Assembly: GCA_030704615.1 (NCBI GenBank) | Contig: CM060732.1 | Location: 34,019,053-34,083,052 of the forward strand | DNA length: 64,000 nucleotides | Direction of reading: 5' to 3' | Source of the DNA: Takakia lepidozioides | Lineage: Eukaryota; Streptophyta; Takakiopsida; Takakiales; Takakiaceae | In this document: piece after piece, positions 55,971 through 64,000 of the stretch | Position numbering within the stretch: the stretch's first letter is position 1 | Layout of the letters: every line of letters starts with the position of its first letter | Translations under genes and position numbers: made by a program | The notes under the pieces: generated by a model | Database searches by the model: none | Told to the model about the DNA's origin: nothing | The model's input: the letters and a program-made list of their open reading frames with translations, nothing else

Positions 55971-57333
55971 AACCCAGGGCTCAGCCTTGAGGAAAGCCTG
56001 CCTCGAGATTTTGAAAGTTGGTGAACTGAGCTCTTCAGAGGGATTTTACATTGCCTACACCAACATAGTGCTGGATGAGTTGTGTTTTGTGAAGGGTGAC
56101 CTTTGCCTACTCTACAACTGTGCAGTTTAATGACAACAATGTGTTACATATGTCCTAGTTGGTAGCTATGGATTCTGTTTGCTTCTGATTCTACCATCAT
56201 TTACACCACCCTGTAGGTAAAGACAGTTTTGTATCATTTGTTGATTATCCCCTATTTTCCCTCCCAATCTCTATGTGAGGTGTTGCCATATTCTTTACCC
56301 GTACAATACCACTTGACCATATACATATCTAGGTCCATATTTGTCTTCCATATTTTTTTCTCAGTCTGCTGGCTATGTTGCTTACTTCCTAAGCTCTCAA
56401 ATCACAAGAAAGATACCTGTCCATAGTTTGTTTTCGCTTGACACAATAGAGCTGTACTTAGAGTTAATAGCTGCTATTCTGCACATGAATTTGGGAAGAG
56501 GTTGTGTACATCAAGTATGGTTAGAATTCTATGTTAATGCATCCTCATGTATGCCTTTTTATGTGTGAGCGTGGGTTAGGTCATGCGTACATTCTTGTGG
56601 CATAGGTCTTGTGTCCAGTTGGAACATATCAGACTAGACTTCAATTTACAATTTACAACCTCTTTAACAGTGCAAGGGGAAGAGGCTCTTATTTATATCA
56701 ACTCCCATTGGCATCATCTCACCCAGGCTCTCTCCAAGGGATTGCTCCCTTTCGAGAATAAAAATCAGTTAAGAAAACTGAGATTGGGCTTGGCCTGGCT
56801 GTAGTCACATCTTTCCCCTCCCTCAGCCACATGATAGAGTCATCTTCTATGTTGACAGAGGAAGCCTAAACTTTCACGAGGCAAGAAAATAAAATATGCA
56901 CATTGAAAGGTTAATGTGCATGGTCAATCCATTGACACATTGACCATGTGGATTGCCCACAATGACCACATGTTGTATCCGGTGCAATGATTTCTCTCTA
57001 CTACGTGTTTCTTTTATTTTTTTTGAGGTTTGAGAAGGGATAACAATGCTGCCTCTCTGCCAAGCTCAGCATAGAAGACATTCCCAAAGGTTGATACTTT
57101 TAAATGAGCTTTCATACCTTTCATAGCCCAACTATTTCTCAAAATGGATTGTGTGATCACCAACGTGAAGATCTTCGAAATGTTCTTGGACTGTTTTTCA
57201 AACAATCAACTTGTTCTTATAGATATTCTTGCACCTGAGACTACACACTTAGTAATATACAGATTCTTGACTGCCAATGGTCTAGTCTCACCAGAAAGCA
57301 ACAGTGGTTTGAGCCAGGAAAGATCACCATGCT
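55971..57333. other. Intergenic, no gene recognised
   Basis: No domain is recognised in short frames on either strand. A CAATGTG / CACATTG type inverted repetition (ACATTG..CAATGTG around 56,895-56,960) is the only structure noted. Confidence 0.4.
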
Positions 57334-58864
57334 TCAGGGTCTCCATCTTTGCTGTCGTTGAAGCTTCAAGGAATCCAGCAGGGGCTGGGTGTACCAGTAT
57401 AGAGAAATGAATGCATAGAACACAACATGGTAGAATACAGCCATGCATAAGAGAATAACCACGTCTTTCCACTTTCCAGGATGCTCCAATTTGTACATTG
57501 CGCCTGGAAGTTGGAGATTGTTGTCAAGATCCGTTAAGCCCCTGAATTCGGTCTCAAACATGCCCTGTCAAATCCAAAATGGCATCCATGTGGATAGTGA
57601 AAAGTTTGTGGGTTTCTCTCTGCAATAGGGGTATGCCTGAAATTCAGTTCTTTCTATTCTCACACCTCTTTCCCTCTTTTTGCCCAAACCAAACTGGGGA
57701 TGGAGTCAATGATAATTACAAAAAGCATTGCATGCTGAAGGATGAAACACAACCCAGACCACCAGAATAGAGCTAAGCACTTCATAATATATCTAGAAAA
57801 GCAGAGCATAAGGTGGGGCTGATAGTTACCCGAATAGAATATATGTGGAAGGAGATATATGACACTGGATATGTCCAAATAAGCCTTGGAATGTCGTGAG
57901 CAAGTCGGAACTAGCCCCCAACTAGCAGAAATATGCTCTGCAATGTCCATTTAGAAATTGTGTTGGTATTAGTTATGCCAAAACTTGAAGACTATCGCAC
58001 ACAAATTTACATATTTATCTGTGGTGAGCTTTTTGTTCAGATCATGTTCTGAGCACAAAATGATCTGCCAAAAATTTTCAACATGTGGCTTATGTTGTAG
58101 CGATGATGTCCCCTACTACAGATGTGCAAGCAACACTTGAGATCTAGTAATTGAAATTCAATGCTTGTTCTAAGGCGAAGACACTGGCAGGATGCATACC
58201 TGAGATCCAGTTCCGACAACCATGGCCACAAAATAGTTTGGAACTATAGCTGCATCGCCATCATTAAGCTCTCAACTACCAGCAGACTAAAGAAGAGAAC
58301 ACAAACGAAATACATGAAGTGCCCAAATCCTGCATGCAGCTCCACGAGGAAGTACACAATGCATGAGGACACCAAAAGGAAAGGCAGGCAAGATAGCAAG
58401 GTGCTGAGTGCGTATGCAGATATTCCATAGTGTGGATTTCGTCTCTCACGCACAAAACCTGCACATGGATAAAGATTTTGATTATTGTTTCCAGAATTAT
58501 AGGCCTGAAGACGTTCAAGTTTCCAGAGGTTCACGTTGATTTCTAAAGCGAGAGTGAGCTTGGAAAATGCCTTGCTAGGTTCCATGCTTGAGGGTCTACA
58601 ACAATGTTTGAGCACAAAAATGACACACATTCTCTTTGGATCTTATGGAATTCAAGATTGCTTATTGAAATTTGTCAGTTAAAAAAAATACTGTGAAGAT
58701 GGTGGCTAAACAGTATGTAAGATCTATCGTTGTTGCTGAGATAGGTAGGTGAAGTCATATGGTTGAGAGAATGAACCTGCGTTTCCTGACAGTACAACGG
58801 GGAAGAAGCTATGGCCAAAAACATCAAGGCCTCTTGTACAAAAAAATAGACAAGAGGACCTAGC
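57334..58864 (-). pseudogene. ABCG-type half-transporter pseudogene, transmembrane part only
   Basis: Minus-strand exon-like blocks match the C-terminal transmembrane domain of plant ABCG (WBC) transporters: 58,864-about 58,795 (ARSSCLFFVQEALMFLAI); 58,458-58,200 (GFVRERRNPHYG, then SSCIVYFLVELHAGFGHF and VPNYFVAMVVGTGSQ); 57,937-57,830 (IFLLVGG, FRLAHDIPRLIWTYPVSYI); and 57,561-57,334 (WKDVVILLCMAVFYHVVFY). Splice sites are mostly preserved. A one-base deletion near 58,258 and an in-frame TAG near 57,913 break it, and no nucleotide-binding domain is found upstream. Confidence 0.8.
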
Positions 58865-59099
58865 CTGCATCATACACCAAATGAGAATCAATTTCAGGAA
58901 ACTTCCAAAACCCCCCTCATCCCCCTCGTCCCTGACAGTCGTGTCCATAAAATAATACTAGATTTCAAATTTCAAATTTCAAATTTGAACATGTGTAGCC
59001 ATGTGTAACCATGCATCTGATGGCTTCACTCCCCACTATGGTCATCATGTTAGGATCATGACCACATGTGACATTTGCAATGTATGGGTGTATGTTTGA
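58865..59099. other. Short spacer without a gene
   Basis: A triple ATTTCAA repeat (about 58,963-58,987) is seen, but nothing coding. Confidence 0.4.
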
Positions 59100-59860
59100 C
59101 ATGATTCATGTGTTGTGATGACGGCTGGCGGGCGGGGTAGGCGGGGGCGTCTGGGGGGTGCCACGCAGGCAGGACCCTTGGGCTCGCATTAAACTCCCGG
59201 GCCTTTTCTAATGTGCGCCATTTCCCCATTATGCAATTTGGGCAATGATAGGCACAACCTTCCGAAGGGTACTCTAACATTGTTTGGATTAAGCAATTTT
59301 AAACTTGACGTGAACAACCTTCCGCAAGGTATTCATCATTCATGACCTAATGGTAGGAACAACCTTCCGTAAGGTATTAAACATATTTATTTGGAATTTA
59401 TGCAAGTGACACACAAACAATCTTCCGGAGGGTATACCAATATGTTTGGAATGAACAATTTTAAAATTGACTTGAACAACCTTCTGGCAGGTATCCGTTG
59501 CCCATGACCTAATGGTAGAAATACCCTTCCGTAAGGTATTAAACATATTTGTTTGGATTTATGCAAGTTAAAAAATGACGCACAACAATCCTCCGGAGGG
59601 TACACCAATATGTTTGGATTGAGCAATTTTAAAATTGACATGAACAACCTTCCGACAAGTATGGTAGAAACAACCTTCTGTAAGATAAGATTCTACTCAG
59701 TTGAAAAATTGACAAGCACAACCTTCCGCGGAGTGGGCGGCCCCACATGTGTGACCAAGCGTGTGGAGCCTGAGGAGGTGGGCGGATGGGGGACCACGGA
59801 GCCAGAGTCATTACGACATGGCTACCGAAAATTCGCGGGCACTCTAAACTATGAAACACT
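59100..59860. repeat. Repeat element with internal about 165-bp tandem units and ACCTTCCGNNAGGT palindromes
   Basis: The outer parts match, inverted, the GC-rich repeat at 50.57-50.90 kb. Between them, about 59,250-59,700 holds about 2.5 units of a 162-168 bp repeat (landmark GTTTGGAT at 59,282, 59,444 and 59,612). Each unit carries three to four near-palindromes of the form ACCTTCCGNNAGGT, nine or more in all. No coding sequence is recognised. Confidence 0.75.
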
Positions 59861-60011
59861 AGGCAAAGGCAACCCAAAGCATGAGCCTTGAGTTAACAAA
59901 ATGGCAGTATACATTACAACTAGCTGCACTAACATATATTTATACCTAAAACAAACACAAGATCGAAAGTGGCCAGCTAGCCAGGGTGTGACTGTCTCGG
60001 TTCTGATAGAG

Positions 60012-60759
60012 CCCACCCCTGAAAAGGACTTATTTACGCTAGCTCCGTTTTCTTCAATAACTTGTACTAATCTAGACCAGCAAGGCTGAATGACAACAAA
60101 ACCCTGGAGAGCTTTATTAAAAGAAAACCACACAAGAGAACTGTACAGTAGAGGGTTTTTTCCCCTGAAAAGGACTTATTTATGCTAGCTTCGTACGCAA
60201 TATCGGTTTCTTCAACAACTTGTACTAATCTAGACCAGCAAGGCTGAATGCCCTGCAGAGCTTTATTAAAAGAAAACCACACAAGAGAACTGTACAGTAG
60301 AGGGTTTTTTCCCCTGAAAAGGACTTATTTATGCTAGCTTCGTACGCAATATCGGTTTCTTCAACAACTTGTACTAATCTAGACCAGCAAGGCTGAATGC
60401 CCTGCAGAGCTTTATTAAAAGAAAACCACACAAGAGAACTGTACAGTAGAGGGTTTTTTCCCCTGAAAAGGACTTATTTATGCTAGCTTCGTACGCAATA
60501 TCGGTTTCTTCAACAACTTGTACTAATCTAGACCAGCAAGGTCTGAATGCCCTGCAGAGCTTTATTAAAAGAAAACCACACAAGAGAACTGTACAGTAGA
60601 GGGTTTTTTCCCCTGAAAAGGACTTATTTATGCTAGCTTCGTACGCAATATCGGTTTCTTCAACAACTTGTACTAATCTAGACCAGCAAGGTCTGAATGC
60701 CCTGCAGAGCTTTATTAAAAGAAAACCACACAAGAGAACTGTACAGTAGAGGGTTTTTT
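60012..60759. repeat. Tandem repeat, 149-150 bp, four near-identical units plus one diverged
   Basis: Units start at CCCCTGAAAAGGAC: 60,162, 60,311, 60,460 and 60,610, with a diverged, shorter unit from about 60,015. The four units differ by a handful of bases and an occasional 1-bp insertion, so the expansion is recent. A minus-strand frame of 119 residues runs through two units by chance. Confidence 0.95.
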
Positions 60760-62213
60760 CCCAAGGAAAAACAAAAGGTAAGCAAAATAATAAAAGAATA
60801 ACAGTACATGCTCGTGACTAACTCAAGCTTGTTGCATGTCCCATCCTACTAAGTACATCGGACATTGAGAAGGGAGGTGGGCCATAGAGAGTTGGAAGAA
60901 GCCATGCCAACTACAGACCTCTGCCCCACGCAATGTTGACATGGCTTGTACTCTTTGGAAAGCAATAGAAAATTGTTGCCGATAGAAGGCCAGATGAACA
61001 GAGGCAATGTTTCTAATGGCTGCTTGATGAGCACCGCATAAACTCATATAGTTGAGATTGCGTGTGACTATTACCAACCCAACCAAGCATTGAACCCCCA
61101 CAAAGAGTTTTGGGGTTCTGAGTAAGTGTTGCTATGCCATTGTTGAGAGCCTGGGATCGAAAATACCATACAGAAATAGTTTCTGTGTCAGATCTGAACT
61201 GACAGAGGCTTCAGCAATGCAGGAAGGTTAACCACAATCTTTTCACCATAATTGCTCAATTCAAGTAAGCACCGGACGCCAGGACAGGCTACTCTAGAAA
61301 ATGAGATGGAACCCGCACCACAGTTCTTGAAGGTTTGGCATTGCTAGTATTGTTATCCTTTGGGAGCGCTCGTGTCCTGTACAAAGTATGATCTTCAGTT
61401 GTCAAAAGTGCGTCGGCACAACAGTTACAGGCATCGCAGGAAAAGTGACGGCTTAAATCACAGACGAGCTGGATAGTCCAAGTTCATGTAAGAGGAAGAG
61501 AGGGAGAAAGTTTGAAAATTATAATCTGCTACCAGTAGCAGACCAGGGGCACCCTTTGGAGGGAGCAGAGCGAGCAAATGTCCTGAGCAGGGTGACAGGC
61601 AGTGCAAGCACAATTACATGTCAAACTTGTTGCAAGGTAGAAGGCTAGAGGAGCAGTTCTCTAACTAAGAAGCAATTGGGGAAACAATCCCAAAAACCGT
61701 AAGGTTACAGGGTCGGTTCTAAAGGCACGCAGGAATTCCGGAATTCACCAAATGACCATCAGAAGAGCCAACACGACCGGCAGCGGTCGATACATATCGA
61801 CAGCTCACCCCATCAATTTCATCACTTGAACCAAAATTGCCAAAAGTCGAGGCTTACCAGGTGGTTTCTTGTTCAGTCAACTGAAGTGCCGACGTGACTC
61901 CATTCACTGAGAATCTGAGCCAGTCAAGCTACCGGCAGTGAAAGAACCAATTTCTTCAGGGGAATTCGGCATCGTCGCACTATCGGACTCGAAGATGTCC
62001 ATCACCTGTGACACCTTAAGCGCCGTTCCAAGATCGAAAGATCCTCTTTCCATTCTCCTCGTTCTGTCATTGCGCATACAGCAACGGTTGAAGTTCTTGG
62101 TTGATTACAGGGACCACAAACACACAAGAGCGACACCTCCACGAGATAAAATAGAGAACCTCCAGGCTCCTACCCTTATTGGGCCATTTGACGAAAATAC
62201 ACCACGCTCATAT
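60760..62213. other. Intergenic DNA left of the U2 gene
   Basis: Short frames only. A 92-residue minus-strand frame (60,823-61,101) has a plausible composition and a His-, Trp- and Cys-containing end, but I do not recognise it. It may be an exon of an unknown gene or chance. Confidence 0.4.
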
Positions 62214-62259
62214 ATCCCATATCGTTTGCCACAATGAGAGTCTGAAGGGAGTATATAAT
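62214..62259 (+). promoter_or_regulatory. Plant snRNA promoter: USE and TATA box
   Basis: ATCCCATATCG (62,214-62,224) matches the plant upstream sequence element RTCCCACATCG with one difference, and TATATAAT (62,252-62,259) is the TATA box. They start at -69 and -31 relative to the U2 start at 62,283. This wide spacing is the one associated with Pol II rather than Pol III transcription of plant snRNA genes. Confidence 0.88.
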
Positions 62260-62282
62260 CCCCCTCGCGCGTTCTCCAACTC

Positions 62283-62478
62283 ATACCTTTCTCGGCCTTT
62301 TGGCTAAGATCAAGTGTAGTATCTGTTCTTATCAGTTTAATATCTGATACGAGGCTCATCGAGTCTCTTGATATTAATCTAATTTTTCGCAGGTGCGGGT
62401 CCACCCGGCAGCTTGCTGCCCGGACCCGCGCGCGTCGCCTTGGTTTTGCACTACCTCCTCGGCAGGCGCGACCCTCCC
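62283..62478 (+). ncRNA. U2: U2 spliceosomal snRNA
   Basis: The 5' end ATACCTTTCTCGGCC is the canonical U2 start. GTAGTA at about 62,317-62,322, which pairs with the intron branch site, is intact. AATTTTTC (about 62,381-62,388) serves as the Sm site, followed by stem-loop III (GGTCCACCCGGCAGC...CCGGACC) and a GC-rich stem-loop IV (CGCGCGTCGCC...GGCAGGCGCG). The 3' end is placed by the usual length of about 196 nt. With an intact promoter it is probably a functional gene copy. Confidence 0.95.
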
Positions 62479-63013
62479 TTCACCGGGAACCCTAACAAAC
62501 CAAACTGGACGAATATCAATAGGGTAGATGGAAATATGAAGGTTCCAAACTTGTCAACATCGATCGGTGTTATATGACATGTGGCGATTTACATTGATAC
62601 AGAGGACGGCCATCCACCTGGCTAAGTACCTGCCAGAGTTGCATGCATTTCATCGCTGTGTCTCGGAGCTTTGGAGGAGTCGAGGATTCAAAGCGACTGT
62701 CGGGGGATTACTACCGATGTCCTTCGGGAGGGATACCGACACGGGTTGAGGCCGGATTATACTTGGAAGTAGGCCGCGATCTCCCGAGTCAAGACTAATT
62801 TGGTTGTTCCTCCGCGATTGTTAGGGAAGTGAATTGTGTGCAAGTGTCTGGCGATCCCTTCGACTTCGACTGGAGATGCATGACACCCAGACAGCACTGA
62901 GTGATAGAGGTGTAGAGAGGGTGCCTGTATCATCTTGCTTTGGATCTTTGGAGTCATTGCAAGGGAGCTCAATATTTTTTTTGCCCACCTAGCGGGCTCA
63001 CCATAATTTGGTC
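62479..63013. other. Spacer between U2 and the NAD(P)H dehydrogenase gene
   Basis: No gene is seen. A U2 3'-box cannot be assigned with confidence; ACTGGACGAATA near 62,500 is a weak candidate. The right half is presumably promoter and leader of the next gene. Confidence 0.4.
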
Positions 63014-63559
63014 ATGAAGGCAGGGGTAGTATGGCGGGCTGTAAGAGCAGCGCTGCATCCGATCGATGCTGGAGGCGTTCTTAAGACTTCCAGCTCTAGC
63101 ATCATTCATTACGGTGCCACACCTACCAAATGGTTGCCCGGCACATGCAGCAGCTGGGTTCATCAGTATTCTCAGATCCGCTACAACCATGCTTACGCTG
63201 TACGTGAGGAAGGCAGTGGAGTGGTGGCGGAAACTCCTGACTTACAGGAGACCGTAAGTGGACGCGCTTCATTACCACCTACGCAGGAAGGGCAGAAGCC
63301 ACGAGTAGTTGTTTTGGGCTCTGGGTGGGCGGCCTGCCGGCTGCTCAAGGAGATCAACACACGGCTGTACGATGTGGTGTGTGTGTCCCCACGCAATCAC
63401 ATGGTGTTTACGCCCTTGCTGGCATCCACATGTGTTGGCACTCTGGAGTTCCGCTCTGTGGCGGAGCCAGTGCGCAGCATCCAGCCAGCCCTGTCTACAG
63501 CCCCTGATTCCTACTTCTTTCTTGCCAACTGCAATGCCGTTAATACGGAGGAACATGAG
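63014..63559 (+). CDS. Alternative (type II) NAD(P)H-ubiquinone oxidoreductase, first coding exon, partial
   Basis: This encodes the N-terminus of a rotenone-insensitive, non-proton-pumping NAD(P)H dehydrogenase of the NDA type, which passes electrons to quinone at the inner mitochondrial membrane and in some cases in plastids. A targeting-like N-terminus of about 95 residues (rich in Ser, Arg and Ala) precedes the nucleotide-binding fold [17 protein letters not shown] (GxGxxA). The family hallmark [20 protein letters not shown] and [12 protein letters not shown] follow. The exon ends after 182 codons in phase 0 at GAG-GTATGC. The rest of the gene lies beyond the window. The start is the ATG at 63,014. 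Confidence 0.93.
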
Positions 63560-64000
63560 GTATGCATGTCTGACCTCCCGCGTTTGGTCACAGGTCGATT
63601 GCTCTCACCCAATGAAGCTCTGCATGCTGCTTGTAACATGCCAGCTCTTCCCTGCAAGATATCCTGATGCAAGCTGCTCTTCTCCTTCCCATTTGGCCAG
63701 TGCATTTGGAGCAAAGGGTAGACACAATTCACTGTGATGCAAACCTGCCATGTAATTTTCCCAATAAGTCCAGGGCAGTACAAAATGGCATCTCTAACCT
63801 CATACTGCAACCACTGAGAGACGTTTTTCTTTGAAGCGCAGAAGTCTAGGCCATGTCTAATTACTGGTTTTCCTCAGGTGAATCAAAATTTTGAAAAGAA
63901 AGCTCAAATGTAAGATTTTTAGTTGAAATCATGAGAACGACACGCGGACATAGGGGAAGATGGGAGAAAGGAGGAGCCAACTTGGGCCTAATTATAATCA
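63560..64000 (+). other. First intron of the NAD(P)H dehydrogenase gene, to the window edge
   Basis: It starts GTATGC. No second exon of the family is found before the window ends, so the intron is at least 441 nt. Confidence 0.75.

Noticed and set aside
60374-60733. 119-residue minus-strand frame in the 149-bp array
   Set aside because: A chance frame created by near-identical units; the frame shifts between units of different length.

Overview
The window reads as nuclear DNA of a land plant. A seed-free lineage, probably a fern or relative, is my best guess at moderate confidence. Reasons: an intronless DYW-class PPR gene with several decayed relatives, a plant-type Pol II U2 snRNA gene, a type II NAD(P)H dehydrogenase, spliceosomal introns in most genes, and dense nested transposons.

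Host genes, left to right. A complete 19-exon SMC1 cohesin gene occupies 3.7-13.4 kb (+); the deduced protein is 1218 aa. It has one apparent AT-AC (U12-type) intron and a truncated LINE in another intron. A 794-aa DYW PPR gene follows (14.5-16.9 kb, -). It is divergent from a bS18-like, probably mitochondrial, ribosomal protein gene (17.3-21.1 kb, +). A PQQ-repeat quinoprotein gene lies at 43.0-45.3 kb (-). A PPR pseudogene with an embedded CHAT-like gene fragment (52.6-56.0 kb, +) and an ABCG transporter pseudogene (57.3-58.9 kb, -) follow. A U2 snRNA with USE and TATA elements sits at 62.3 kb (+). The first coding exon of an alternative NAD(P)H dehydrogenase (63.0-63.6 kb, +) runs off the right edge.

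The most unusual part is 21.9-35 kb, a decayed Ty3/gypsy-type LTR retrotransposon. Its parts are gag with two zinc knuckles, an aspartic protease, a complete-looking but broken DNA cytosine-5 methyltransferase domain, reverse transcriptase, RNase H, and an integrase C-terminus ending in a PHD finger. The element has been cut up. An inversion of about 8.2 kb (about 24,048-32,268) splits RT into two oppositely oriented halves. A MULE-like insertion with a 9-bp target duplication splits the region between methyltransferase and RT. An 850-bp CACTA element with a GAA target duplication interrupts RNase H. The integrase core is deleted. Carrying both a DNA-methylation writer and a chromatin-reader finger on one retroelement is the best candidate here for an unusual biological system, although this copy is dead.

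Right of it, 35.8-41.0 kb holds two degenerate copies of an apparently intron-bearing tyrosine-recombinase element (Crypton-like) with hairpin repeats around them. The remaining DNA (0-3.5, 46-52 and 59-62 kb) is repeat-rich without recognisable genes: palindrome clusters, tandem repeats of 20, about 116, about 149 and about 165 bp, SINE-like tRNA-box sequences and LTR remnants.
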